DNA from: Auriscalpium vulgare
Taxonomy: Eukaryota > Basidiomycota > Agaricomycetes > Russulales > Auriscalpiaceae
NCBI GenBank assembly: GCA_019915015.1
Contig: JAHBBC010000033.1
Coordinates: 248,001 to 312,000, forward strand
DNA length: 64,000 bases
Direction of reading: 5' to 3'
The number at the start of each line of letters is the position of its first letter. Position 1 is the first letter of the stretch. Of this stretch, positions 11,503-24,300 are shown piece after piece. Below the pieces are notes generated by a model. That model did no database searches. It was given only the letters and a program-made list of their open reading frames with translations, and was not told the origin of the DNA. A program made the translations under genes and the position numbers.

Positions 11503-12175
11503 CTATGATACATGTACAGGTTCGCAAAACGATGTTGACGGTGGTAGTGCAGGCGTACGACGCACTGCAGACAGAGTCTTAGTATCCCATCGGGATTGTA
11601 AGAATGCGTGCCACACACCTGTGAGCAGATCGCGCGCGCGCTCGTCACGCAGGCCAATACCACCGGAATCCCGCTGCACAACCTCAATCACCTCCTTCTC
11701 GTCCTTCTCGCTATACCGCTTGGCGTCCATACTGTGGTTGGAGTACAGAGTGATCACCACTTTGTTGAACTCGGGCGCGTAGCATGTTTCTGCTGCCAGG
11801 ACAGCGCCGCTCCAATCCTCCAGATACTCTATAACCTCCAAGATGCAGTCCATCCAGACATAAGGAAACGGTGCAGAGTCTTCAATGAGGTTGTGGCGGA
11901 CAGCGAAGTCGACAATCTGCTCATGCGTCACTGCGAGGCCAAAATACAGCATCGGGGCATCTGGGTGATCCTGTACGTGGTAGCGCGCTGGAAGTTGATC
12001 GAAAGGGGTCTTGTGCGCATTGCGCAAGGCGCGGGCCTGGAAAGTGAGGCGTTTTGCGTCAGACGCGCAAGACATGAAAGGGTTGCCTACTCACCTCCCA
12101 GCGCGCTGCGATGTCCGCGGCTTCAAAATCGGAGTCTGATTCATCTAGGGATGTTAGCGCGCGCGCAATGAGCAT
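11503..12175 (-). CDS. Small unknown tandem family, member 1
   Basis: Two exons: 12175-12095 (27 codons from MLIARALTSL, ending AARWE) and 12036-11503. The intron has GTGAGT and TTTCCAG; the join is in phase and gives 204 residues. Family landmarks: ALRNAHKTPFDQLPA, MLYFGLAVTHEQIVDFAVRH, the Trp-rich EYLEDWSGAVLAAE, LYSNHSM and YSEKDEKEVIEVVQR. Compared with members 2 and 3, about 19 bp are missing just before the conserved end. The frame therefore changes, and this copy reads DSGGIGLRDERAR and runs on instead of ending RWYWP. No known domain was recognised and there is no signal peptide or membrane segment, so it is probably a cytosolic or nuclear protein. The 3' flank is also conserved between members, so the duplication unit is about 1.2 kb or more. 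Confidence 0.65.
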
Positions 12176-13404
12176 GTTTGATGCCTAGGAATTAGGTGGA
12201 AAGATCGGGGGAGGATGGAGGTCAAGTCATGGTTTAAATCGAGCGGAACTAACAATAATGGGCCGTTCGGCCCCGTCACCACGTTTCCGCCGGCACGTGA
12301 TGCAGCGTGGCCGGTTGAAGATACATATTCTGCTCCAGTCGAACTAAGTCGAGCACCCTAAGTACTTGAGTATGCTGTCACAAGGCGACCTCAACCTAGA
12401 CGGAGGGTAACAAGGGCCAAGAGGCACCGGACGGCGTGACAATTTAAGATGACTCGTTGGGCGAGTAAGTCGAGTCTCGACGTTCAAGTTGAAGCTGTGG
12501 GCTTCTCCGAAGGTGGTGCATTACTTCACTGCCGCAATTCCCTCCAAATAAGAAGCCGGACCGATGAGCTTGAGGTGACGACGAGTTCGGCGAAGTGCAA
12601 TACGTAGAAGGCAGCTTCTCCAATGGGATGTTGTGGGTGCGCGAGAATAGAGTCGAGTCACAGGTTGTTGGCGCAAGAGCGAGGTGTAAGTACATTGCGT
12701 TTGCTCAGTTGGACGATGTGCGGGTGTGCAGGCTGAAGGAGGCGGTGCTGAGCTGGTTCGCTCGACAGATAATCGGGTTTGCAGCGCACCTTAGTGCGCG
12801 ATGTGCGTCCGTCCCAATCGCCAATGCTGACTCTGGTTTATTCAATCAATAGCGTGCGCACCAACATAAATTCTGTAACCCCCCAGATGTCTGACGCGTG
12901 ACGTTCGTCCTGCAGTACTCAAGCAAGGTGGTCAGGCTACGCCGGATCGAAGCTAGACCACTCTTCCAGCAAAGAGCGTGGGCGCAAAGCGTATGTCTGA
13001 GCTCGTTTCGAGTGAGTCGGCGTCCGGATTGTCGCCTTCCCAGCGTGAGCCAGCATGCCAGCTCGGCGACGAAGGACACGGGACCGAGGATGGCAGCGCT
13101 GGGTGCGACCCGTGGCGTATGACTGACATACGGTCTCTTCCGGCTCACTTGCAAGCCAGCAGTGACGTGCATGCATTGAGGAAGTCTGCTGGGCCAAAAG
13201 AGGGACCGTGGAGGGAGTGAGAGGAACACAGAAACTGACATTCACAGAGCGTGGCCCACGGCGAAGCTATGATAGATGCAGAAAGCAAGACGATGTTGAC
13301 TGATGTTGTGCAGGCTAGTGATGAATTGCGGATGGTGCGTGAGTATCCTGCTGCTGAGAGGGTAAGGACTTGAGCCACGCACCTATACATAGTTCGCGCG
13401 CTCG
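12176..13404. other. Intergenic spacer of the tandem array
   Basis: No gene is supported. From about 13145 to 13404 the sequence matches the downstream flanks of members 1 and 3 (around 11380-11500 and 14180-14480), so it is part of the duplicated unit. Nothing recognisable was found in 12200-13100. Confidence 0.4.
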
Positions 13405-13955
13405 TCACGGAGGCCAATACCACCGGAATGGCTCGTCAATCCCGAACTCCCGCTGCACAACCTCAATTACCTCATTCTCGTCCTTCTCGTTGTACCGCCG
13501 GCGTTCCATGGTGTAGTTGGTATAGAGGCAGATCACCAATTTGTCAAAGTCGAGCGCGAAGGATACTCTTGCCCCCATCACCCCTCCACTTTGGTCCAGC
13601 AGATAGTCCAGGACTTCTTTGGCGCATCTGAACCACGCACCGGGAGGCGGAGGAGGGCCAGAGATGAGGCGGTGGTGAACAGCAAAGTCGACGAATTGGG
13701 TGTATGTTACTTCGAGACCGAAGAAAAGCGTCGGCGCGTGTGGGTTTTCTTGTACGTCATAGGCCGCCGGAAGGTGGTCGAAAGGGACCTTGTATGCATT
13801 GCGCTGTTGGCGGTACTGCAAACCGGTACGTTTGCGTCAGTGGGAGGCATGAGAAGTTGGCAACTCACATCCCGACGCGCTGCCTTTGCTCGTGGTGTGA
13901 AATCGCCGTCAGGGCCGAGTTCGAATATGCCTGGCGGCTCCCGTGGAGTGAACAT
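13405..13955 (-). CDS. Small unknown tandem family, member 2
   Basis: Two exons: 13955-13869 (29 codons, MFTPREPPGIF...AARRD) and 13815-13405 (137 codons with stop). The intron runs from GTGAGT to TTTGCAG and keeps phase; the product is 165 residues. Exon 2 contains VPFDHLPAAYDV, TLFFGLEVTYTQFVDFAV, YLLDQSGGVMGARVSFAL, FDKLVICLYTNYTMERRRY and NEKDENEVIEVVQREFG, ending FRWYWPP. Exon 2 is exactly as long as in member 3. Function unknown; the charged EKDE segment before the C-terminal Trp-Tyr-Trp is the strongest family signature. Confidence 0.7.
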
Positions 13956-14488
13956 GTTGGATGTTGAACTTGAACGATGAGTGATTGGGGGCGAACGCCG
14001 AGCGGACGAGGTGCCAAAGGAGCGCGGCTTCTCGCCGAAAGCTCTGGAACTCAAGCGATGAGTCTGAACAATGCAGCACTCCCACCCAGCAGCTTGACTT
14101 GTCCGCGTCTGGCTGACACCTGACGGCCATCGATAACAGAACCATGGATAGCCAGGCCATGTGTTGCGGGACAATGGAGCGTCTGCACTTGCACTGCGCC
14201 TCTTCCAGCCCCTCGCAAGCTAGCAGTGACCTGCAGTGATACAGGAAATTGACATACGGGTGGAAAAATGGACCGTGGAAGCACGCGACACGTCGAGAAG
14301 TGCAAGAGAGATACAGAAAGCGACGATTGCAAAGCGTGACAGGGCGGAGGTATGATACAGATATAGAAAGCAAAACAGTGTCGACGGTGGTGGTGCAGGC
14401 GAACGACGCACTGCAAACGAAGTATTAGGATCCTACCGAGAATGTGAGGATTCGAGCCACGCACCTGCGAGCCCATCGCGCGCGCTCG

Positions 14489-15029
14489 TCACGCAGGCCA
14501 ATACCATCTGAATGGTTCGTCCGTCCCAAGCTCCCGCTGCACAACCTCAATCACCTCCTTCTCGTCTTTTTCGCTGTACCGCTGGTCTTCCATGGTGTAG
14601 TTGGAATAGAGAAAGATCACCACTTTGTCAAAATCGAGCGCGTAGCATAGTTCTGCTCCCAAGACACCCCCACTCCAATCCAGCAGGTACTTTAACACCT
14701 CCCCTGCGCAGTCAAACCACGCGTAAGGTGAAGGTGGAGAGTCCTCAATCAGGTTGTGACGGGCAGCAAAGTCGATGAACTGGGCGTGCGTCACTTCGAG
14801 ACCGAAGAAGAGGGTCGGGGCTCTGGGGTTTTTCTGCACATTGTAGGCAGCTGGAAGTTGATCGAAAGGGATCTTGTGCGCATTGCGCAGGGCACGAGCC
14901 TAGCACTCAGGAGTTTGCGTCAAGTCGCACATCGGCAAGAAGTTGGCAACTTACCTCCCGGCGCGCAGCCAGGTACTCAGCTTCCGAGCCTGACTCATAT
15001 AGAGCTGCCGGCGCGCGCAAACTGAGCAT
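14489..15029 (-). CDS. Small unknown tandem family, member 3
   Basis: Two exons: 15029-14955 (25 codons, MLSLRAPAALYESGSE...AARRE) and 14899-14489 (137 codons with stop), giving 161 residues. The intron has GTAAGT and GCTAG. Landmarks: ARALRNAHKIPFDQLPAAY, TLFFGLEVTHAQFIDFAARH, YLLDWSGGVLGAELCYAL, FDKVVIFLYSNYTMEDQRY and SEKDEKEVIEVVQRELG, ending FRWYWPA. It is transcribed away from the split host gene at 15381, and a TATA box lies 67 bp upstream of its ATG. This appears to be the best preserved member of the family. Confidence 0.72.
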
Positions 15030-15095
15030 GCTTGATGTTTGAGCTGGCGATGAGGGGCGAGGGTGGGTTGGGTCAAGACGCCGCCGGCCACGCGC

Positions 15096-15103
15096 TTTAT
15101 ATA
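15096..15103 (-). promoter_or_regulatory. TATA box for small-family member 3
   Basis: TATATAAA on the minus strand, 67 bp before the ATG at 15029. It forms one half of a compact divergent promoter region (15030-15380). Confidence 0.5.
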
Positions 15104-15282
15104 CGGTTTGCACACATCACGTGGCTGGGTTCCAAAGCGCGGCGGGCCGGGCCGTTGCTGCGCAAGAAGTTGAAGAACAAAGGTAACCGCCGCCGGTAAA
15201 GCCTGGTCAAGCAGAACAATGCAATGCGCTCGCCTCGTCACATCGATAACAGAAAGCGGAGGCATCTGACATGAGCTGCATG

Positions 15283-15289
15283 TATAAAA
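15283..15289 (+). promoter_or_regulatory. TATA box for the host gene at 15381
   Basis: TATAAAA on the plus strand, about 92 bp before the ATG at 15381. It lies in the 351-bp divergent intergenic region shared with small-family member 3. Confidence 0.5.
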
Positions 15290-15380
15290 GCCCTTCCCGC
15301 AGTCACGTCTTTGTCACACTGGCAGTCCCCGAGACTCGAGACTGCCCAAGTGACCCAACCTCCGCCCGTTCTCCCCAGCT

Positions 15381-18300
15381 ATGGCGGCTGTCGACCCCCT
15401 TGACGATCCTGCATACCAGCAGCTTATTCAAGATAGAAATGTGAGGTGACCTGTCGCTGTTTTAGCAGGTGTCGCTGACATTTCCGAATTACTAATAGTG
15501 CAGAGTCGTCATTCGCCGACGGCAATTCAATGACGAGCTCATGTCACTCACCACCGAGGCATACAGTCATGCCTGGCTCGAAGATCGATATTACCCCCTC
15601 ATCGAACATATATTGAAGCATTACTGTCTCGCGATGTACGCTCAGGGCTCAAGCATGGCGCCTTCGCCGCAGAGGGTCTTCTTGGATACCCCCAATCCCA
15701 TAACCGCCGAACCCTCATCTCGCCAACACCGCACTCCCGATGCCGCCATGATCACCAGTTTCCGTGGTACGCTTCCATATCCTCCCAGGAACATCCCACC
15801 ATCAGTCCTCGGATTCTTCTGGGAGGCGAAAGCCGAAGAGCATGATTGTAACTGGAACTCTACAATGTCACAAACCAACTGTATAGCCAAGATGGTGCCC
15901 CACCTCCTTCAGTTGCGTTTGCAGGCCAAGTACACCTTCCGGCATTTTGGCGGCACCGAGTACCACGCTGGCATTCCTCAGCTTGGGGTTTTTCTGGACT
16001 CTGGTCAAGCTGAAGAAACGGTCCAAGCCGGAGGACGATGGAAAGCTGCTGCGCGCTGCTAACCCTGGACCTGGCCCGTCGTCGCGCAAGCGGCGGCGCC
16101 AGGACTCGGAAGAGCCCTCACCATTCATTGACGTCAGCGAAGACGACCTCCCCGACCTCGAGCCCATATACTTCTGTGAACCCATGTTCGAGGGCAACTG
16201 GGCGGAAATCAAGGTTCACCCGCTCCTGTTGCATGCATTGCAACTCGCATCGGCCAACGTCACGACGTCCGTGCAGCCGTCATTCATGCAGCCGGAACCC
16301 GACTATGTGCCTCCTGTCAATCCTTCGGTATGAATAGTGTAATTCTGGCACCATCGTATCTGTCACGGATGTCGTGAAATCGGAGGGGTCAGGGAGTCGT
16401 CCGAGCGAGCGACTGGGTCGTTGGGGTCACCTACGCGGTGACGCGACGTGTCGACTGGACGAGGCGACGCGGCGCAGATGGAGAGGCGTCCTATCTGGAC
16501 GCGGTCGAGAGAGAAAAGAGCCGAGAGACGGGTGTCGTCTCTCGAGAGCAGGGTTCCGGAGCCCAGTCCCTCGTGCGTACCTTCGGAGGATCTCGACGAA
16601 GCACGCAAGTGAGGGAATGAGGGCAAGAAGGAATGTATTAAGTAAGCTGTCGCGCGCGTAAATACATGACTAAGGAATGAGCAACACTGTGGGATCGCGA
16701 TCAAAGGTGTCACGAAAATAGGAGGAAAACAGTCTAAGTAGGATGTCCGACATGTCCGTGACAGGGCCCCCCATCGCGGACTCCACAGCGGAACGATTGA
16801 CCCCGTGCATATTGGCGAGGAGGGCGCCGAAGGCGCGCCAGTGCCGCAGGCGAACGAGCTCGTCCTCGCTGTCTAGGTACCGCGGTTCGCCAATGGTAGG
16901 GTAGAAGGACGTCCCGGGGCCCCACGTCCGCCGCAGGCGCGCGCGCAGCGTGAAGAACAGCGCGTGGTTCGCTGGCCAGAGCGGGGCGCCCGGAGTACGC
17001 GCGAAGGCGAGGCGCTCGACATCACGGCGAAAAAGGAAGGTGCGCGCTGCCCAGCGGATGTCCGCTCGCGCTCGTTCGTCCAGAACGATCCAGGGGTGGC
17101 CCGTCACGTCGATGATGCCGAGGAGGTCTTCTGCCGTCGGCGCGCGCCCTGGGAGAGAACGCAGCGCCTGCACGGGGGGGCCTATGGGACGCAGGCGTGA
17201 CTTCCACTCTTTTATACGGCCACTTCTCCAACGCGACGGGGGCTCCGTGGTGAGGGAGGCGATGTAGGTCGGGCTGGCGGACCGCCAGACGTACAGCGCG
17301 CGGTCGGATTCGAGGCAGGCTGGAGGGGGGACCGGGAACTGGTAGACGTCGTCTGGATACGCCGGGATGTGAGTCAAGAGCTCCCACGGCGCGAGCGGAG
17401 CATCCTCAACGGCGCCGTCCCACCAGCCAACGCGCGCGAACTCCAAGGCCTCGGTGACCGTGAACTCGAGCGATGTACTGACGTGCAGCGTGGCGGACAG
17501 CGCCAGCACGTGCGGGCCTGGCGCAACCTCGGGTGTGGGCGGTGCGGGATCGGGTGGCGACGACCGCTGCGGGGTCGGCGGTGCGGCCGGGGGCGAGGCG
17601 TCCATCAGGCTGTCCGGTAGGGAGACTGCCAGGGAGGGGGCCGGCGACTGGATTCGCGGGACGGAGCTCGACCGAGAGCGGGAACGTGGCGCGGCCGGCG
17701 AGTGCCGCGTGCTGGGGGGCGGCGAGAGTGACGGGACACGGTAACGGCGGGACGGCCCAACGCTCGGGCTGCGGGCGGACCTGCCTGGCGACGGGTCACG
17801 CAGGCGACGGAGGAGCTGCGGGGACTCGTAACCAAAGTCCCGTGGCGATGGCGACCGCCAGTCTCGGGCCATGCGGCGCGCGAGGGGGGGTGGCGAGTAA
17901 CTGCGCGACCGAGGCCTGTTGGACCACCGCGAGCGTGAACGCGAGCGCGGACGCGCGGGGCGGCTCTCTGGCGGGCGCAAGGGGGCGCGCGGTCGACCGT
18001 CTGAGCGATAGGGTCCGGTCGTCCGGCGTGGGGACTGGCTGCGGGCGTGACGGCGGTCGCGACGTGGCGGGCGATGGCGACGGGGCGCGGGCGGTCGCGG
18101 CTCCGGCGGCGGCGAGTCGCCTTGCATCTCGCGGCGGGTTTCCATACGCTCGTCCCAGGTCTGCCTCTGGCTGAAGCCGTCGAACGCGTCTTGGACCTCC
18201 ATGGCGTCGTGGTACTTTCCCGCGGCTTCGAATTGCGCGATCTCAGCTCGCGCCTTACGTTCTTTCTTCCCGTATGTGTACTCGGGACGCGGGTGATGGA

Positions 18301-21300
18301 TGTCATCGTCCCAATCGTCAAGGGCGAGCTCTGGGGGAAGACCGTTCTGGAGGACGTTGTAGGCCGCCGGGTCCTTTGGGCGCGACGTAGTGAGACGCCA
18401 GCAAGGAACACCGCCGTACGTGAGCTGTTCCCAGATATGAGTGTCCGTAGCCCGCACCCAACAGCCCACCACTGGGAGCAGCGGTTCCTGCCGTGTGATG
18501 AAGCCCGCTCGAAACGCCAGCGTGTAGTTCGCCCAGAGAGCGAAGCCGCGCAACTCGATGATGGCTCGCTGCACCGTGGCGCAAACAACGAGGGTGCCAT
18601 GTAGCTCGTACCGCCCGTAACGGAGATCCGAGAACACCTCGTCGTCGAGGCGGAGGTCGGCAGGGATGCGGTGCTGATTGTCAAGGAGTCGGATGTCGAC
18701 CTCCTTGGCCAGCGTCAACGCTGCCTCGTATTCGTCGATCAGGAGCTGCGCCGTGCTGGGAAGGACGGCCACTTGGCGAGGCTCTGGAGTCCAACGCTCC
18801 GTGCGGACCTTCTTGTCGCGGACGAGGGAGAGTCGGGCGGGATCGTCGGTGTCGCGCGACCACATGTAAGCGAGCCACGGGCGCGTTTCGCTATAGCGCT
18901 GCGGGACGCGCGTGGGCTCGTGGTGGCCGCGCAAACCGTCACTGCGTTCGCCGACGAAGGCGGGGAAGGAGTCGGGGTGCGGGGGGATCCAGTCGGCGTT
19001 ACTGGAGGAGAGCCAAACGGCGTCGGCAGACTCGTTAGTCATGACGCGCGTCGCGCGCGCGGCCCCGACTTTGTGCCATGAGGCGGTTTGCGCCGCGAGG
19101 TCCGCAATGCGCTGGTCGGTGAAAGAGCGAGGCGGGGAGGCGGAGACGGTGGACATGTTGGTAGCTGAAAGAAGAGGATGAAAAGAGGAACGAACGGGGG
19201 GGGTGTGAAGAAGAGACGCGGCTGCTGTCCTCAAGCGGGGTGTCCACCTCGAGGTACTGCGGCTGAGCGTGATGAAGGGGAAGGGGAAAGGAGAGTGACG
19301 AGGCGCGCGAGTGAGGTCGCCGCGTCGCGTGGGGGACACGCGCTTCCGGTCTCCTAGCGCGCTGCCGGGTATGCGTCACGATAGGCGCGCAGGATCTGGC
19401 TGGCGTTGCGGAGATCCGCGGCAGACTGCCACGTGTCGTCTTCCGGGCCGAACCCCTTCCAACGGACGAGGTACTCGGCCTTGCGGCCACGCCGACGCCA
19501 GGCTACTATGGCGTCGACTTCATACTCTTTTGTTGCGCGGAGATCCGACTGACGAGGATCGGGGATGGTGGGGCGAGCTGCGCCCGACGTAGACGGCGTG
19601 TACTTGACGAGGTGCTGAATATTCACCACGGGGTGGATGGCGTAGGTGTCCGGCAACTGCAGGCGGTAGGCCACGGGGCTGACGCGCTCTTGTACCGTGA
19701 AGGGCCCTACGCGCTTGGGCATCAACTTGCGTCCGGTACCGGCCACTTCCGTCAGGTGCATGGAGTGAATATCCAGCAGGACTTCATCGCCGGGCTCGAA
19801 GATCTCGACCCGGTGGGATTTGTTGTACGCCTTCGCGTACTGGGCCTGAGCTATGGCCATCGCGTCGCGCGCGCGCTGCCTGGCGTCGTCCATGTCCAGG
19901 ACGAAATCCGCGGCTGTCTCGTTACTGAGCAGTGGGCGCGAGACGTAGCGGGTGGATGGGGCCAGGAAATCCGCGGCGCCTTTCGGATGAAATCCGTAGA
20001 GTAAGAAGTAAGGGCTGAAGCCTGTCGAGGAATGGACCGAGGAGTTATAGGCGTGCGTGAGAACAGGCAGGAGCGCCGCCCAGTTGTCCCGAGTGGTGTT
20101 GACATAAGCGCGCATGGCGGTTTCCAGGGTTTGATTGACGACCTCAGTTTGGCCGTCGTGCTGCGGGTGGTGTGAAGACGACAATGCCATATGCACGTTC
20201 AGTTCGCGGGCGACCGCTTGCCAAAATGTGGACGTCCAACGGGGGTCGCGGTCGGAGATGACGTGGTCAGGCAGGCCAAATTTGTAGACCACTTGCGTCA
20301 GGAATAGCGAACCGAAATCCACCGCGGAGAGCGTTTGGCGACAGGGAGCGGCTTGAACGTGTTTCGTGCAACGGTCGACCGTCACGAAAATGGCGTCGAA
20401 ACCACCGGACATGGGGAGACCGGTGATGAGGTCCATGGAGACCCACTCGTAAGGCCGGGTCGGCACTGGGTTTGGGCGGAGCATGCCCGCGCGCTGTCTA
20501 TGATCGGTTTTAATCTTCTGGCACACGTCGCACGACTGGGCATAGGAAAGGATGTCTTTCCTCATGCCAGGCCAGTAGAATTTGTCGCGAAGGCGGGCTA
20601 ACAACTTTCGGGCGCCCTCGTGCGCCGCCTCGAATGGGGAGTCGTGCACTTGCGCTAGGAGGGTCGGGACTTCCGCGCGCGGGACGCACAGGCGCAGTGG
20701 TTCATCGTTGACGCGGAAAAATAACAGCCCGTTGTCCCCTCGCACGAAACACTGCCCGTTAAACGGCGGGCGGGACAGCTCGTCTCCGGTTTCCCGCCAC
20801 TTCTCGCGGAAGGCGGGGTCTAGCGCGTAGGCACGCACGTAGCGAGCCACTGCTGCGTCGCTCGCGCTGACGAGCAAGTGTGGCGGGGCGGTTGCGGGCG
20901 CTCGGGTGCTCTCTGCAAGCGGGTTTGGCGTGGCAGGCTGTGATGGCACGGGATCTACTACGGGGGGCGCGGATGTCGCGCGGTCCGGTCGCAATGTCGG
21001 CACGGGGCCTGCTTGCGCTTGTCTACGAGAGGCGGCTCGAGTGGTGGCCGCCAGGCCTGCGGCGGGCTCCGGGAGGGCGCACGCGACGGAATCGCCGACC
21101 GCGACTTCCAATACATCCGACCAGGATAAGAAGACGACGTCCGCTGCCGCGGCCCGGCGCGCCGGGGGCGGCTGGCCACCCGGGGCTAGCGGGGAATCGT
21201 CATGTTCTATGGCGATGGCTGGTGAGCCGTCCGTGACCGGAGAGATGTGCTCGGGCGGCGCTCTGGGCATGCGCGAAAGGGGGTCGACGTTGGAGTGCAC

Positions 21301-24300
21301 GCGTCCGGGCCGATGCACGATGTCGAGGAGTGGCGCGTACGCGGCAAAAACGGCCCCCCAGGCTGCGAGGCGGCGGTTGGTGTTTTCGTAGGTCTTGGCC
21401 CATTGCAACGCCGCGTGGTCGGTGACGAGGATAACTTGCTCTCCCTCGATGAACGGCTGGAAGCGGACGAGCCCTTCCTTCGCTCCGAGGGCTTCGCGTT
21501 CCGTGGCGGAGTAATTCAGCTCGGCGTGCTTGAAGGTGCGACTCCAGTACGCAATGACTCTCTCCACCTGCACCGGCGTATCGTCGAAGTCCTCGCACCA
21601 CGAACCGGGCGCCGGTTCGTCGTCGAACTTGTTGGACAGGTGCGCCGTTAGCTTTGGGATTGGGCCGCCCGCGTCATATGCTCGCCGCAGACGTTCGTAC
21701 GTCTTAGTGCCGCGCAGGTCGCGAACCGTGATGGGTTGGATCTGCTGCAGGCAGCACCCTAGGGCGATGTCGGAGGCGTCCGTGTACAGGCGGTAGGGGA
21801 GACCCGGGACCGCATGCGCGAGTATCGGGGCACACTGTAGGGCCAGGATTGCCGCGCTCCACGCTTGGTCGTGTTCCGGCAGCCATTCCCAGCGCGCGCC
21901 TTTGCGCAGGAGAGAGAACAGAGGCGCTACTATGTCCGAATAGTATGGGATGTAGTTGGCGAAGTAGACCACCATACCCAAGAAGGTGCGCAGTTCGGCT
22001 AGGCGCGTCGGGCGTGCAAGCTCCGTGATTGCGCGGACTTTCTCCGCGTGCGTGCTGAGTCCTAACCTGGAAACCTTTTGGCCCAGAAGCAAGACCGACG
22101 TGTAGCCGAAGTGGCACTTCGGCGGCGAGAGTGTGATTCCGGATGTCTCGATCGCACCTAGCACTTTATCCAGGTGCTCAACGTGCGTCATCCAATCTGG
22201 AGAGTACACTATAATATCGTCGATGTATACCAGTGCGAAGAGCCACAGGTAGGGCGCGAGGACACCTTGCATGATTCGCTGAAACGCCGAAGGGCCGTTG
22301 CGAAGACCAAACGGCAGGCGACGAAACTGAAACAGCCCGCGGTGCGTGCGGAAAGCCGTCTTCTCGCGGTCCTTTTCTGCAAGTGGGATCTGGGTGAAAC
22401 CCGACAATGCATCCAGGGAGGACATCCCCTGAGCTCCCGTCAAGGCTTGCAGGATGTCTGCTTGCCTTGGGATGGGGAACTCGTCTGGGACTGTGAGCAG
22501 GTTGAGCCGGCGGTAGTCCACGACAAATCGCGGCTTCCCGTTCCGATAGGCGATGAGCACTGGCGCGGCCCACGGGCTGTTGGATGGCTCGATGACTTCG
22601 AGCGCCAACCACTTGTCATGCTGCGCGTTGATGACTTCGCGCTTCGCTGGAGACGCGGTGTACATGGGCACGGCGATGGGCTTTGCGCCGGGGTTCAGAT
22701 CAAGCGAGAACTCGGTCGAGCTGCGTCCGAGCCGGTCGTCGAACCCGAACGCGCCCTGCCTTTTCCGAAGGACCGACAATAACTTCTGCCGTGCGTCCGG
22801 GGGCCAGTCGGAGCTGATGTCGAGGATCCGCTCCATGTCGGCGGAAGGGTACGAGGTCGGATCGGGCACCTCAGCCGTCTTCGGGCCCCACATGTCGTCC
22901 GGGGGCTCCGGCGAGGGAGGTGGCGGCGGAGGGTCCGCCGCGGCCTTCTCGCCATCCGTGGCGAGCTGGGACTGCACGAGCGCCGCCACGGCGTGCGCAT
23001 GCGCTGTCAACTCCGGGGTCTCCGAGTCGAACGCCGCGGCTGGTGCTAGGCGTCCGATGAGGTCCCCTGCGCGAATGATGTGCGGGCGCGCTGTGGGGTT
23101 AGACACGGAGACTCGTGGATGCTCTGCCGAGAGCAGCGTGGGGGTGGTGAGCAGGAAGGAACCGTCCGACTGGCCAAGGACCGTCTTCTCCAAGTACCAC
23201 TCAGCGGATGTCGCTGCGAGGAACCGAAGGGGCACTTGCCGGTTGGAGAAGGGCGCAATCCGCACGTCCAGCGCTGCGCGGGCAAGGGGATGTGACACGT
23301 TCTGGCGTTCTCGACGGCGGCGCGCTTGGTTGCGTTTATGCGATCGGCGCTTGATGAAGTGTGCTGCGTTCGCTGCCTTGATCAAGCGGACGCGCTGGCC
23401 GTCCGATTTGGAAGACGATGCCGCGATGGACAACGCGTGCGAGCCGACCTGCACGATAGAACCGCCTTGCACGCGGCGCTGTACGCCCAGTTCGTAGTTG
23501 AGGTGGAAGTCTTCACCGAGCAGGACGGGCACCGTCATGCCCGGTACTACGTAGCACTCGGCTTCGAATTTCAGAATCGGGCCCTCCCTCGACGCGACTA
23601 GTACGGGGAGGGTCACGTAGCCTGCTAGTGCCGCGCCGGAGGTGAGCTGATACAGGGACATTTTAAGGCCCTGGCGTACGCGCGGGCGGTGGGCAGCTGG
23701 TAGGCTCGCTAGATATTCGGCTGATATGAGCGAGAGGTCCGCACCCGAATCGGCGCGGTAGCGGATCTCCGGGCCGTCGGGAGCGCCTATGCGCCCGGGG
23801 AACGACAGCGCGGCGATGCCGACCGCTGAGTGCCCCGGGGCTGGGTGTCTGGAGGCCTTGATGACGATGATCGTCGGCGCTGGCGCCGGAGGTGACGGCG
23901 GAGTGTCTGCCGGTGTGGACGTGGATTCGAGGATATGCTCCGAGGAACCTGGCAACGCGTCACGCTGTGGTTGGGCGTCTGCGTCGGGAACATCCTCGAC
24001 GTGCGGGCGTGGAGGTCTCGTTGCGCGGGCCGCGGCGTCGATCCTCATGGCGGTCGCTTGCGCGGACAAAGCCTCACACCACAAAGCGGACACGGGCATG
24101 TTATTGGGCATGGGGCTACGCATTACATATGCTATGAAAGCCTCGTGGTACTCGATATCCTGCTGCGGGTCGACATCGTGCTCGGCCGTGATGGCGTTCA
24201 CATCGCGCCGCGTGCTCCAGGCCCCCCAGTGTGGGCATTCTTTATCCCAGTGCTTCGCGCTGCCGCACACCTTACAGGGGGACGTTGGGAGTTCCCTGCT

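Noticed and set aside
14440..14480. tRNA-like TTCGAGCC / GGCTCGAATCC stretch, repeated in the small-family 3' flanks
   Set aside because: No matching A box, acceptor stem or cloverleaf; it is simply part of the duplicated flank.
22553..23497. 314-codon plus-strand frame, and other long frames antisense to gag-pol
   Set aside because: They lie opposite the protease/RT coding sequence in GC-rich DNA and have no domain; shadows of the real frame.
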